Shown here: positions 11,777 to 21,383 of the stretch, in pieces
How the letters are laid out: each line of letters starts with the position of its first letter
How positions within the stretch are numbered: position 1 is the first letter of the stretch
NCBI RefSeq assembly: GCF_008830225.1
Contig: NZ_WAIE01000006.1
Coordinates: 62,001 to 126,000 of the forward strand
Direction: 5' to 3'
Length of the DNA stretch: 64,000 nucleotides
Source of the DNA: Pseudodesulfovibrio senegalensis
GTDB lineage: Bacteria; Desulfobacterota; Desulfovibrionia; Desulfovibrionales; Desulfovibrionaceae
Position numbers and translations under genes: made by a program
Notes under the pieces: model-generated
Databases searched by the model: none
Told to the model about the DNA's origin: nothing
Seen by the model: the letters and a program-made list of their open reading frames with translations, nothing else

Positions 11777-13402
11777 ATGAATTGGCCAAAAAGCAACGAT
11801 GTTCTCGGCAGTGTGAACCGCGGCAACGCAATCGAATCCGGGCTCTGCACACTGTGCCGCGCCGACTGTCAGGGTAAATGTGAAACCTGGTTGTCTTCCC
11901 TGCGTGGGCGCGAAATCCTGTATCCCCGCGATTTCGGTCTGGTTACGGCGGGCAGCGGCAACACAACCCATGTGGGTGTTTCCTACAATTCCCTGCGTAT
12001 TCAGGGGTTGAACTACGGCGCGTTCGGCTCCGTGAATACCGAAGAAGACCTGCTGTTCACGGACGTGAGTCTGGAAACCTCGTTCGGCGCCGAGGAAAAG
12101 ACCAAATGTCGCGTTCCGTTCATGACCGGTGCGCTGGGTTCCACTTTCATCGCCGCCAAGTACTGGGATTCCTTTGCCGCGGGTTGCGCGCTCGTGGGCG
12201 CGCCCATCGTGGTGGGTGAAAACGTGGTGGGCGTGGACCGCGAATCCGAAATCAGCAAGGGCCGCATCACCAAGGCGCCCGAGCTGGAACGCCGCATCGA
12301 CACCTACATGCGCTATTACGATGGCTATGGCGCCATCATCGTGCAGATGAACGTTGAAGACACCCGCAACGGCGTGGCCGAATACCTGGCTGAAAAGTAT
12401 GGCGACAAGGTCATCATCGAACTCAAGTGGGGACAGGGCGCCAAGAATATCGGCGGCGAAATCGAGGTCACCAGCCTGGATTACGCACAGTTCCTCAAGG
12501 ATCGCGGCTACCTCGTGGACCCGGATCCGGAAAAGCCCGAGGTTCAGGAAGGTTTCAGGCGCGGCGCCATCAAGCATTTCGCCCGCCACAGCCGTCTGGG
12601 CTACACCAATCTTTCCACGTACGATCAGGTCCACGACGAGTTCATGACCTCGGTCAACTACCTGCGCAAGCTTGGCTTCAAGCGCATTTCGCTCAAGACC
12701 GGCTCCTACGGCATGGAAGCGCTGGCCATGGCCATCAAGTTCGCCTCCGAAGCCGAACTGGATCTTCTGACCATGGACGGTTCCGGCGGCGGTACCGGCA
12801 TGAGCCCGTGGAACATGATGGAAAGCTGGGGCGTGCCTTCCATCCTGCTGCACGCCAAGGCGCATGAATATGCCAGCCGTCTTGCCGCACGCGGCAAACG
12901 CGTGGTGGACATGTCCTTTGCCGGCGGTTTTGCCAAGGGAAGCAACATCTTCAAGGCCCTGGCCATGGGCGCACCCTACACCAAGATGATCTGCATGGGC
13001 CGCGCCATGATGATTCCCGGTTTTCTCGGTTCCAACATCGAGGGCGTGCTGCACCCGGAACGCCGCGAAAAGGTCTGCGGCAACTGGGACAAGCTCCCGG
13101 CAGCGGTCTCCCGCTACGGCTCCACGGCCGAGGAAATCTTCGCCTGCTATCAGGATGTGGAGAAGAAGGTGGGCAAGGACGAGATGAAGAACGTGCCTCT
13201 GGGCGCGGTGGCCATCTGGTGCCTGGTGGACAAGCTCTCCGCAGGACTGCAGCAGCTCATGTGCGGCGGCCGCAAGTTCTCTCTGGAGGACATCACCCGT
13301 GCGGACATCGCATCCGGAAACCGCGAAACCGAACGGGAAACCGGCGTCCGCTTCATCACCGACGTGATGGACGAGACCGCAAAGAAGATTCTGGACATGT
13401 AG
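11777..13402 (+). CDS. FMN-binding glutamate synthase-family protein
   Basis: A 541-residue protein related to the FMN-binding synthase domain of glutamate synthase large subunits. TMDGSGGGTGMSPWNMMESW corresponds to the glycine-rich FMN/2-oxoglutarate region, and DMSFAGGFAKGSNIFKALAMGA to the following barrel strand. The N-terminus has a C-x2-C-x3-C-x3-C cluster (CTLCRADCQGKC), suggesting an iron-sulfur site. The amidotransferase domain of classical GltB is absent, as in archaeal-type stand-alone proteins. The start at 11777 has AAGGAG ten bases upstream. A terminator follows, so it is monocistronic. glnA nearby supports a nitrogen-assimilation role, but no GltD-like reductase is present. 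Confidence 0.82.
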   Translation: MNWPKSNDVLGSVNRGNAIESGLCTLCRADCQGKCETWLSSLRGREILYPRDFGLVTAGSGNTTHVGVSYNSLRIQGLNYGAFGSVNTEEDLLFTDVSLETSFGAEEKTKCRVPFMTGALGSTFIAAKYWDSFAAGCALVGAPIVVGENVVGVDRESEISKGRITKAPELERRIDTYMRYYDGYGAIIVQMNVEDTRNGVAEYLAEKYGDKVIIELKWGQGAKNIGGEIEVTSLDYAQFLKDRGYLVDPDPEKPEVQEGFRRGAIKHFARHSRLGYTNLSTYDQVHDEFMTSVNYLRKLGFKRISLKTGSYGMEALAMAIKFASEAELDLLTMDGSGGGTGMSPWNMMESWGVPSILLHAKAHEYASRLAARGKRVVDMSFAGGFAKGSNIFKALAMGAPYTKMICMGRAMMIPGFLGSNIEGVLHPERREKVCGNWDKLPAAVSRYGSTAEEIFACYQDVEKKVGKDEMKNVPLGAVAIWCLVDKLSAGLQQLMCGGRKFSLEDITRADIASGNRETERETGVRFITDVMDETAKKILDM

Positions 13403-13430
13403 ATTCAGATACGCACATCAGCTCATTCAA

Positions 13431-13460
13431 GGGTCCGGACAATCGTCCGGACCCTTTTTT
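13431..13460 (+). terminator. Terminator after the glutamate synthase-family gene
   Basis: A perfect 10-bp stem GGGTCCGGAC/GTCCGGACCC with AATC loop, followed by six T residues. It lies 28 bases after the stop. Confidence 0.88.
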
Positions 13461-13553
13461 GTTGATAATTTGTTTCATTTACTAACGGCTTTGACAGTGC
13501 GTTTGAAAAGGATCAACGTAAAAATAGGTAAATCCAAAAACAGGGGATGATTC

Positions 13554-15545
13554 ATGGGCGGATCAGCAAGGACACGAACGCATGCGCGAGCCGCGGTATT
13601 CTGGGTGCTGCTGGCTGCATGTTTGTTCCCTGCCCAGTCCCATGCCGCCCGGCATGCCTGCCATCACATTCTGCTGGTCAGCTCTTACAGCACCCGCCTG
13701 CAATGGAGTGCGGACATCTGCGAGTCCGTTCGGGAAAATATCTACGCCGATGATTATTGCGCCGAGATAACGACCGAATACATGGACACCAAACGATACA
13801 CCTCGGACGAACATTACCAAAGCCTCACGCGCATGTTCGAGCGCAAATACACCGGTGTTCATTTTGACCTCATCATCACGGCGGACGACAATGCGGCCCG
13901 GTTTGTCCTGGGTCTGCGCAAGCGCCTTTTTCCCGGTGTGCCCATGGTCTTTTGCGGGGTCAACGACCTCGACATGGGCAAGAAATTCGACCTTTCCAAC
14001 ACGACCGGGGTTTACGAGGAAGTCGACTTGGCCATGACCGTTGCCGTGATCATGACCCAGAATCCGGACGTGGAAACTATTTATGTGGTCAATGACCGGA
14101 CCACCACTGGCCTGGCCAACAAGGATCAGTTGGACGCGGTCATGATGGAATTCAAGAACCGGGTGCGGTTCAGGATGTTGCAGGATCTGAGCATGGAGGA
14201 AATGCTTCATGCGCTCTCGGATCTGCCGCAAAAGAGCGCGGTTCTGCTCCTGAGCTTTGTTCAGGACCGGCTTGGAGAAAGTTTTACATTCCGACAGAGT
14301 ATCGGGTTATTCCGTTCCGTGTGCAAACGGCCCATGTACGGCGTGTGGGATTTTTATCTGGGCAAGGGCATTGTTGGCGGCATGATCACCTCGGCCAGCG
14401 TGCAGGGGCAAAAGGCCGCGGAAATGGCCTTGCGCATTCTCGGTGGCGAGTCCGCGAGCTCGATTCCCATGCTGCGCAAGAGTCCCAATCAGTACATGTT
14501 CGATTACAATGAATTGCAGCATTTCGGCATTGCCGACCACTTTGTGCCGCAATCGAGCGTGATCATCAACGAGCCGCAGAGTTTCTGGCGCACGCATTTC
14601 AGGCTGGTGATGTGGGGGTCCATCACTATAGTCGTGCTTCTGTCGCTGATCATGTTCCTGAGCATCGCGGTCATGGCCCGGCGCAAGGCCGAATCCGAGC
14701 TTGAACGCATCAATGCCAGCCTTGAGGAACTGGTGGCCGAGCGAACCGATGAATTGCATCATCGCAGCATGGAGCTGGAGGGAGCCAACGCCAAGCTGCA
14801 GAAGCTCGACGAGCTCAAGACATCGCTCATGAACACGGTTTCCCATGATCTGCGCACGCCGCTCACGTCCATACTGGGTTTTGCCCTGCTCATCCGCAAG
14901 GAACTTTCCAAATTCTGTACGGGCACCTGTGCCGACGCATGTGAATTGCCCGGAATGCGGCGCGTGTTTTCCAACATGGACATCATCATCAAGGAAGCCG
15001 AGCGTTTGTCCCGCCTCATCAACGATTTTCTGGACATGTCGCGCCTGGATGCCGGCCGCATGCCGTGGCAGGACCGTGAAATTGATCCGGTGAAACTGGC
15101 TGCGGATGCCATCGAGGCCTATTCCGGTGCGTTTAGCGAAAATGCTGATGTGGAATTGATTGCCGAGATATCGGAAACCCTGCCGCCCATCGTCGCGGAT
15201 TACGATCGTTTGCGGCAGGTGCTGGCCAATCTGCTTGCCAATGCCAAACGCTTTACGAACAAGGGCACGGTGACCCTCAGGGTGCGCGAACAGGACGGAT
15301 ACGTGCTTTTTGCCGTTGCTGATACGGGCACGGGCATTCCGGACGATGAACTCGAGCTGGTGTTCGACAAGTTCCATCAGGCCACGGACAACACCCTGCG
15401 CGACAATCTGACGGGCAAGGGCTCGGGCATGGGACTGGCCATCAGCCGCAGCATTGTGAAGCATTATGGCGGCCGTATCTGGGCGGACCACAATCCGGGC
15501 GGCGGGGCCGTGATCATGTTCACCATACCGGCACGGCGCGCTTGA
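13554..15545 (+). CDS. Sensor histidine kinase with periplasmic ABC-binding-protein-like domain
   Basis: A 663-residue kinase. A signal/anchor at about residues 11-31 precedes a periplasmic domain (about 32-352) opening HHILLVSSYSTRLQWSADI and resembling the substrate-binding proteins of ABC transporters (ABC_sub_bind type). A transmembrane helix at about 355-380 and a coiled coil lead to HisKA, with the phosphoacceptor His431 in TVSHDLRTPLTSILGF. HATPase_c has NLLANAKRFT, DTGTGIP and GKGSGMGLAIS. It should autophosphorylate on ligand binding. No response regulator is adjacent, so it is an orphan kinase here. Terminators on both sides make it a single-gene unit. The ligand cannot be read from sequence. 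Confidence 0.9.
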   Translation: MGGSARTRTHARAAVFWVLLAACLFPAQSHAARHACHHILLVSSYSTRLQWSADICESVRENIYADDYCAEITTEYMDTKRYTSDEHYQSLTRMFERKYTGVHFDLIITADDNAARFVLGLRKRLFPGVPMVFCGVNDLDMGKKFDLSNTTGVYEEVDLAMTVAVIMTQNPDVETIYVVNDRTTTGLANKDQLDAVMMEFKNRVRFRMLQDLSMEEMLHALSDLPQKSAVLLLSFVQDRLGESFTFRQSIGLFRSVCKRPMYGVWDFYLGKGIVGGMITSASVQGQKAAEMALRILGGESASSIPMLRKSPNQYMFDYNELQHFGIADHFVPQSSVIINEPQSFWRTHFRLVMWGSITIVVLLSLIMFLSIAVMARRKAESELERINASLEELVAERTDELHHRSMELEGANAKLQKLDELKTSLMNTVSHDLRTPLTSILGFALLIRKELSKFCTGTCADACELPGMRRVFSNMDIIIKEAERLSRLINDFLDMSRLDAGRMPWQDREIDPVKLAADAIEAYSGAFSENADVELIAEISETLPPIVADYDRLRQVLANLLANAKRFTNKGTVTLRVREQDGYVLFAVADTGTGIPDDELELVFDKFHQATDNTLRDNLTGKGSGMGLAISRSIVKHYGGRIWADHNPGGGAVIMFTIPARRA

Positions 15546-15585
15546 GGCGTGTCGTACGCCTGACACGGGTTGTGATCACAACGAC

Positions 15586-15616
15586 AAAAAAAGCCCCGGC
15601 AAACCGGGGCTTTTTC
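15586..15616. terminator. Bidirectional terminator between the histidine kinase and glnA
   Basis: AAGCCCCGG-CAAA-CCGGGGCTT stem-loop with a run of A residues on the left and T residues on the right. It can stop transcription of both convergent genes. Confidence 0.88.
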
Positions 15617-15638
15617 ATTTGTGTGGGGTATGCCGCCG

Positions 15639-16982
15639 CTAGAGAATGGGCAGATATTTGTCCAGTTCGAATTCCGTGACCTGGGTACGGTATTCGTCCC
15701 ATTCCGCGATCTTGTCTTCCACCAGCGCGGTGTGCAGGTGGTCGCCCAGCACTTCCTTCATGAATTTGGACTTCTTGAGCATCATGGCCGCTTCATACAG
15801 GGAACCGGGCAGGGCCTTGATCTTGTTGCGCTTGAGCTGGCGGGCGTTCATTTCGAAGATGTCTTCTTCCACCGGATCGGCCAACTTGTAGTTTTCATCC
15901 ATGCCTCTGAGGCCTGCGGCCAGCATTACGGCAAAGCACAGGTACGGGTTGGCGGCCGGGTCCGGGCAGCGCAGCTCCATGCGGGTGGCGGCCTCCTTGC
16001 CCGGCTTGTACATGGGCACGCGCACCAGCGCCGAGCGGTTGCGGCGGGCCCAGGCCATGTAGACCGGGGCTTCATAGCCCGGAACAAGGCGTTTGTAGGA
16101 GTTGACCCACTGGTTGGTCACGCACACGAATTCCGGGGCGTGCTTGAGGATGCCCGCGATGTAGCTCTTGCCTTCCGCGGAAAGATGGTATTCGTCGGAA
16201 GCGTCGTAAAACACGTTTTTGCCATTTTTGAACAGGGACTGGTGCACGTGCATGCCCGATCCGTTTTCACCGAAGATGGGCTTGGGCATGAACGTGGCGT
16301 AGCAGCCGTGCTTGCGCGCGGTTTCCTTGACCACCACGCGGTAGGTCATGGCCGTGTCCGCCATGCGCAGGCCTTCGTCGTAGCGCAGGTCGATTTCATG
16401 CTGGGAAGGGGCAACCTCGTGGTGCGAGTATTCGACCTTCATGCCCATGGCTTCCAGCGCGAAGATGATGTCGCGGCGGATGTTGTTGCCGAGATCCAGC
16501 GGGGGTGCGTCGAAATAGCCGCCCCGGTCGAGGATTTCCGTGTCCTGGTCGTCGGCAAAGGTGAAGAATTCAAGCTCGGGTCCCACGTAGTAGGTGAAGC
16601 CCTTTTCCGCTGCCTGGGCAATGACCTTTTTGAGGATGTAGCGGGAATCCGCGGCAAAGGGTGCGCCGTCCGGGGTGACCACGTCGCAGAACATGCGTGC
16701 CACCGGGCGTTCCGTGGGCCGCCATGAGCATATCTGGAAGGTGGTGGGGTCGGGCATGGCCACCATGTCGGATTCGTCGATGCGGCAGAATCCCAGAATG
16801 GACGAACCGTCGAAGCCCATGCCTTCCTCAAAGGAGGCTTCCAGCTCGCTGGGCGTGATCTGGAAGGATTTCAGGGTTCCGAGAATATCGACGAACCAGT
16901 ACTGGATGAAGCTGACGTTGTAGTCCTTGACGGCCTTGAGAACGTCGTCCGCGTTTTTGCAGTTGAAAACGGGAATGTCCAT
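15639..16982 (-). CDS. glnA: Glutamine synthetase type I
   Basis: A 447-residue glutamine synthetase, making glutamine from glutamate, ammonia and ATP. It shows GFDGSSILGFCRIDESDM at the N-terminal substrate loop, GPELEFFTF, NGSGMHVHQSLF and NSYKRLVPGYEAPVYMAWARRN, which carry metal and glutamate ligands. The length fits the short GSI-alpha type, and no NLYxG adenylylation loop tyrosine was seen, so covalent control by GlnE is unlikely. The start at 16982 has TGGAGGAA upstream; a longer reading to 17051 lacks a site. A sigma-54-like promoter lies 60-77 bases upstream of the start. It is convergent with the sensor kinase gene. Confidence 0.95.
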   Translation of the reverse strand: MDIPVFNCKNADDVLKAVKDYNVSFIQYWFVDILGTLKSFQITPSELEASFEEGMGFDGSSILGFCRIDESDMVAMPDPTTFQICSWRPTERPVARMFCDVVTPDGAPFAADSRYILKKVIAQAAEKGFTYYVGPELEFFTFADDQDTEILDRGGYFDAPPLDLGNNIRRDIIFALEAMGMKVEYSHHEVAPSQHEIDLRYDEGLRMADTAMTYRVVVKETARKHGCYATFMPKPIFGENGSGMHVHQSLFKNGKNVFYDASDEYHLSAEGKSYIAGILKHAPEFVCVTNQWVNSYKRLVPGYEAPVYMAWARRNRSALVRVPMYKPGKEAATRMELRCPDPAANPYLCFAVMLAAGLRGMDENYKLADPVEEDIFEMNARQLKRNKIKALPGSLYEAAMMLKKSKFMKEVLGDHLHTALVEDKIAEWDEYRTQVTEFELDKYLPIL

Positions 16983-17042
16983 GGGATTCCTCCATTGGTT
17001 GGTGGTTTCGGTATTGCAGACCGGAGTGAACCCGGTTGAAAA

Positions 17043-17059
17043 TACAAGCATTGTGCCAA
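17043..17059 (-). promoter_or_regulatory. Candidate sigma-54 promoter of glnA
   Basis: On the minus strand TTGGCACAATGCTTGTA matches the -24/-12 pattern (TGGCAC-N5-TTGC) with correct GG-to-GC spacing, except that the final GC is GT. It would start transcription about 50 bases before the glnA ATG. Sigma-54 control of glnA is well established in enteric bacteria; here it is a sequence-based prediction. Confidence 0.5.
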
Positions 17060-17506
17060 GCAGATGAATGGCAATGATTCAAGATCGTTATCCGATTTCG
17101 CGTGTCTGTGTCACGGGAAAAACGGAGTCTGTTTTGCGATTAATGTAAAAAAAGGCGTAAAAAATCGAAAATCGATGACAAATATGTTCACATTGTCCCT
17201 ACAAGTATCGAAAGTATCGATTTTTTGCCATACATTTGTTCCAAAATGCACCTGAAAAAACCACAGACGTACGTTTTGGTTCTTTTTGCGTGCCAAGCAC
17301 TTGTGAATTATTTCACCTCTCGGGCAACGCGTTTTTTGTGTGATCATGTGAGCATATGTTTTTCTTCGTTCATTTTGTAACAATGGTTGCCTTGTTTTTT
17401 TCCCACTGTATAGAGCGTGATGGTTCCATGCGTCCTGCGGTTTATCGTCCGTTTCGGCGCTTGGGAGGTTCAATCAAAGACAACGCGTTTTTGCAGGAGA
17501 ATCAAG
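17060..17506. other. AT-rich intergenic region between glnA and the chemoreceptor gene
   Basis: About 450 bases with no supportable gene. It holds repeated ATCGAT-type words around 17166-17223, including ATCGAAAGTATCGAT followed by a T-run, which could be a weak rightward terminator or part of an unrecognised small RNA. The ribosome site AGGAG for the chemoreceptor is at its right end. Confidence 0.3.
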
Positions 17507-20020
17507 GTGAGCATTAAATACAAGATATTCATTCCCATCGTGCCGCTCGTGCTGGTGATCGGGCTGGCCGGATACTTTTTGTTGACGGACCAGTTCGACG
17601 ACCTGCGCTATTCGGTTGCCGACATGATGTTGGGCAACACTGCGGAGAAATTGGCCCTGAACACGGAAAGCGCCGCCATCCGCGCGCAGGAGGAGGCCGC
17701 CCTGTTCAGCCGTATGGGCGTGGTGCAAAACGCCTATGCATTGGCGCAGTCCGGCAACATGGACGACGAGAGCGATCCGGCGTCCCAGCAGGCCCGCGAA
17801 CTGCTGCGCACCGAACTCAAGTCTGTTCTGGACGGGTATTCCGCGAGCACGGGCGGCAATCTCAAGCTGCATTTCCACCTGCCCAACGGCCGCAGCCTTG
17901 TGCGCATGTGGCGGAAAAAGCAGGCCAAACGCAACGGCCAGTGGCTGGACGTTTCCGACGATCTTTCCGGGTTTCGCCAGACCGTGCTGGACGTGAACCG
18001 CGACGGCCGTTCCCGGCGCGGCGTGGAGCCCGGGCGCGGCGGTTTTGCCATCCGCGGTCTGGCCGCGGTCAAATCCCCGGACGGCAGGCATCTCGGTTCC
18101 GTGGAAGTGCTCAAGAGCTACGACGACGTGTTCCGTTTTTTCAAGGATGACGACAACAAGTTCTTTACCCTGTACATGGATGCGGCCTTGCTGCCCACCA
18201 CCACCAAGCTGCAGGACCCGTCCAAAAACCCGGTGCTGGACAACGCGTTCGTGCGCGTGGCCGGCAAGGCCAACGAGCAGTTGGACAAGGCCGTGACCCC
18301 GGCAAACCTCAGGCGCGGTATGCAGGAGCGGGTCATGACCGTTTCCGGCAACTACGCATTGGCCTATGTTCCGGTGAAGGACTACAACGGCAAGCCCATC
18401 GGGGTCATTGCCGTGGCCGAAGACATCTCCCTGCAAAACGCCATGATCGGCAGCGCCATGATGCTGGTGCTGGGCATTTTCCTGTGCGCGGTGCTGCTTC
18501 CGGCCCTGGCCATTCTCGGGGTGTTGCCCTTTGTCATTTTCCGCCCGTTGGCGCGCATCCGCACCTTTGCCGCGGATGTGGCCACGGGCAATCTGGATGC
18601 GTCCGTGCATGTGGACGCCAAGGACGAGATCGGCGAGATCGCGGCTTCGGTGGAACGCATTCCCCGGAGCATGGCCGCCCTGATCGATGAATGCGAGGGC
18701 ACGGCCGCCAAGGTGCGTACCGGAGAAATGACCGCGCGGGGCGATGTTTCCGGATTCCACGGCGCGTTCGCCCAGATGGTGCGCAGCGTCAACGGGCTGG
18801 CCGACACCTTTACCGCCATTTTCGACGCCATGCCCTTTCCCCTGTTTACCGTGGATCGCGATGCGCGGCTGTTGTACGTGAACACATCCACGGCCAGATG
18901 CGCGGGCGGTGATGCCGCTTCCTTGCAGGGCAGAAAGTGCGTGGATGCCTTTGGTGACAAGTGCAGCGGCGGGCAGTGGGCCTGCCAGCGGGCCATGGCT
19001 TCGCTCAAGGGCGAAAGCGGCAGCAGCACCGTGGAAACCGTCCATGGAACCATGGAGGCGGTCAACCATGCCATTCCCCTGTTCGACGACCGGGGCGAAC
19101 CCGCCGGCGCGCTGGAGATCGTGGTGGACCAGACCAGCATCGTGGAATCCCGGCGCACCATGGAGCGCATCGCCAATCAGGCCGGGGAGCTTTCCCGGCG
19201 TATGGCTGCGGCGTCCACCCAGCTTGCCGAGCGCGTGCACGGTGCCAGCGAGGGGGCCGTGCGTCAGGGCAGGCGCACCACGGAAACGGCCACAGCCATG
19301 GAAGAGATGAATGTCACGGTCATGGAAGTGGCCAGAAATTCCAGCCTTGCCGCGGAAAATGCCGAAGCCACCAGAAATCAGGCTCAGGACGGCCACGGCA
19401 AGGTGAGCGAGGTGGTCGCCGCCGTAAACGAGGTGGCCAGCCTTGCCTCGGTTCTCAAGGGCAACATGCGCGAGCTGGGCGAGCAGGCCGACGGCATTGG
19501 CCGGGTCATGACGGTCATCACCGACATTGCGGATCAGACCAACCTGCTGGCCCTGAACGCGGCCATCGAGGCTGCGCGCGCGGGCGAGGCCGGGCGCGGG
19601 TTCGCGGTGGTGGCGGACGAGGTGCGCAAGCTTGCGGAAAAGACCATGGTGGCCACCAAGGAAGTGGGCGATGCCATCAACGCCATTCAGGGCGTGACCG
19701 AGCGCAACGTGGTGCAGACCGACAAGGCCGCGCAGGTGGTGGATGACTGCACCGGGCTTTCCCACGCGGCCGGGGATTCGTTGCAGGAGATCGTGAACCT
19801 TGCACAGAACATGGCCGATCAGGTGCGTGGCATTGCCACGGCCGCCGAAGAACAGTCCGCAGCGACCGAACAGGTGGCCCGGTCCACGGATGAAATCAAC
19901 GAAATATCAGAGGAAACCACGGAAATCATGAACCAGTCAGCCGAGGCCTGCGTGGAGCTTTCGCGCGTGGCCAGCGAGTTGGACGCCTTGATCGCTGATT
20001 TGAATTCAGGCTCCCAATAA
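17507..20020 (+). CDS. Methyl-accepting chemotaxis protein with dCache sensor, HAMP and PAS
   Basis: An 837-residue transducer. TM1 lies at about residues 6-26 ([20 protein letters not shown]). The periplasmic part has [16 protein letters not shown], typical of the dCache_3 sensor group. TM2 at about 310-340 is followed by HAMP, a PAS-like domain ([20 protein letters not shown]) and a signalling domain. Its tip contains [20 protein letters not shown] and [18 protein letters not shown], the CheA/CheW-binding hairpin. The GTG start at 17507 is chosen because AGGAG lies seven bases upstream; the longer reading from 17417 adds a poor N-terminus. It probably signals to a CheA/CheW complex encoded elsewhere. 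The ligand is unknown. Confidence 0.93.
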   Translation: MSIKYKIFIPIVPLVLVIGLAGYFLLTDQFDDLRYSVADMMLGNTAEKLALNTESAAIRAQEEAALFSRMGVVQNAYALAQSGNMDDESDPASQQARELLRTELKSVLDGYSASTGGNLKLHFHLPNGRSLVRMWRKKQAKRNGQWLDVSDDLSGFRQTVLDVNRDGRSRRGVEPGRGGFAIRGLAAVKSPDGRHLGSVEVLKSYDDVFRFFKDDDNKFFTLYMDAALLPTTTKLQDPSKNPVLDNAFVRVAGKANEQLDKAVTPANLRRGMQERVMTVSGNYALAYVPVKDYNGKPIGVIAVAEDISLQNAMIGSAMMLVLGIFLCAVLLPALAILGVLPFVIFRPLARIRTFAADVATGNLDASVHVDAKDEIGEIAASVERIPRSMAALIDECEGTAAKVRTGEMTARGDVSGFHGAFAQMVRSVNGLADTFTAIFDAMPFPLFTVDRDARLLYVNTSTARCAGGDAASLQGRKCVDAFGDKCSGGQWACQRAMASLKGESGSSTVETVHGTMEAVNHAIPLFDDRGEPAGALEIVVDQTSIVESRRTMERIANQAGELSRRMAAASTQLAERVHGASEGAVRQGRRTTETATAMEEMNVTVMEVARNSSLAAENAEATRNQAQDGHGKVSEVVAAVNEVASLASVLKGNMRELGEQADGIGRVMTVITDIADQTNLLALNAAIEAARAGEAGRGFAVVADEVRKLAEKTMVATKEVGDAINAIQGVTERNVVQTDKAAQVVDDCTGLSHAAGDSLQEIVNLAQNMADQVRGIATAAEEQSAATEQVARSTDEINEISEETTEIMNQSAEACVELSRVASELDALIADLNSGSQ

Positions 20021-20084
20021 GGGCCCAATCGCTACGTTGCCGCAAAAAGGCCAAAGCCTCGCGTTGGCATGTGTATCAACAAGG

Positions 20085-20119
20085 CCCGGCCAGCATATGC
20101 TGGCCGGGTTTTTCTTTTT
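20085..20119 (+). terminator. Terminator after the chemoreceptor gene
   Basis: A perfect 24-base palindrome (CCCGGCCAGCAT and its complement) followed by TTTTTCTTTTT. A degenerate copy of the element described at 22543-22666 lies just upstream (about 20027-20080). Confidence 0.88.
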
Positions 20120-21236
20120 AGGCCGGGGTCACGATGGAATGCACGGTGCGGGTGAGCTCCTGCTCGCCCTTGGCCGCGTATATTTCGTACAGGCCCATGA
20201 TGGTGGCCTGCGAGAACACGTAGTTGCGCAGGCTGTTGAAGCCCTTGGCGTCGTCGGACTTGATGTTGTAGTCGCGCTCGGCAATGGTCTTCATGACCGG
20301 GATGGTCCACTGGGCCGCCGGAACGGTCAGGATCCAGTCGTGGTCGCCCAGGTGGCACACGAAACCTTCCTGACGGCGCGGCATGGGCAGGGTCTTGCCG
20401 CCCGGCTCCAGCAGGCCGCGTTTGACCGGGTCCACGCCCGCGATGATGGCTGCGGCCGTGATCCAGCCCACCACCTTGGCCTCGTCCTCGGGCGTGCGCG
20501 GGTGGTTGTGGGCGCAGGCCTGGGCAACGCAGACCTCGGCGGGCAGGCCGCGAACGATGGATTCGGCCACACCCAGCGGATGATGCTCGCCCGTGCCGCC
20601 CAGCTTCATTTCGCCGCGCGATTCACCGTTTTTCTGCCACTGGAAGACCCACGGCTTGTGCAGGTCGTGCAGCAGCTGGGAGGCGATGACCACGTCGCGG
20701 TCCAGCAGGTAGTCGTAGACCTCGCGGTAGCCTTCGTACAGGGCCATGGAAACGCGGGTGTTCAGGTCCGTGTGCGTCACCAGCCCGCCCGGGTAGGAAT
20801 GGTGGCTGCCGTAGCCGCTGCCCGGCGCGGAATAAAAGGGCTGGGGCTCGGCGCTCGCGGATTTGGCCGGGGGCAAAAAGTCTTTCAGGGCCACGTCCTT
20901 GAGCAGGCCCTTGGCGGTTAGCTCCTTCCAGATTTCCTTTTTTTCCGAAGAGCCGATGCGCTGCATGAGCGTGGGCGCGGGCTTGGCCATGATGTCCAGC
21001 ACGGTGGCGCGGATTTTCGGGTTGCGAATCGTGTTGGCCGAGGCGTGCAGGCTGTCCCAGCCGCTCATGACCAGTCCGGACTGCTCGGCCATGGCCTGCG
21101 GGGTCATGGCGCGGACTTCGTCCACACAGATGCGGGTGTAGGCGGCCTGCGCCTTTTTGGGCAGTGTACTGGCCGCCACAACGGCTCCGGCCGCAAGGCC
21201 GAAGCGAAGAAAGTCTCTGCGTTCCATCTGTGACAT
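20118..21236 (-). CDS. Tat-exported HD-domain protein
   Basis: A 372-residue protein whose start at 21236 has AAGGAG upstream. The N-terminus MERRDFLRFGLAAGAVVAAS is a twin-arginine signal (RRDFLR) ending near KKAQA, so the folded protein goes to the periplasm. The body has HHSYPGGLVTHTDLNTRV, the histidine pattern of HD phosphohydrolases (compare HHAYxGGLLEHT), then QLLHDLHKPW with the HD pair and EHHPLGVAE as a further histidine motif. These residues would bind metals. HD proteins hydrolyse phosphoester bonds, usually in the cytoplasm, so export is unusual. The substrate is unknown. No operon partner is close. Confidence 0.78.
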   Translation of the reverse strand: MSQMERRDFLRFGLAAGAVVAASTLPKKAQAAYTRICVDEVRAMTPQAMAEQSGLVMSGWDSLHASANTIRNPKIRATVLDIMAKPAPTLMQRIGSSEKKEIWKELTAKGLLKDVALKDFLPPAKSASAEPQPFYSAPGSGYGSHHSYPGGLVTHTDLNTRVSMALYEGYREVYDYLLDRDVVIASQLLHDLHKPWVFQWQKNGESRGEMKLGGTGEHHPLGVAESIVRGLPAEVCVAQACAHNHPRTPEDEAKVVGWITAAAIIAGVDPVKRGLLEPGGKTLPMPRRQEGFVCHLGDHDWILTVPAAQWTIPVMKTIAERDYNIKSDDAKGFNSLRNYVFSQATIMGLYEIYAAKGEQELTRTVHSIVTPA

Positions 21237-21383
21237 GGGGTATTCTCCTTGAATGGCTTGTTGTTCGCGTGAGCGCGAAAATACCATGGGAGATTATAGT
21301 CCTTTGCATTGCAGATGGTTACGGCAATGAAAAAGCTTTGCGATATCAGGTTGTGGTTTGGTTACGGAAATGAAGGAGGCGGA

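Noticed and set aside
17474-19765. 763-codon open frame antisense to the chemoreceptor
   Set aside because: Its composition (His, Gly, Gln rich) and full overlap with an unmistakable chemoreceptor mark it as a shadow.
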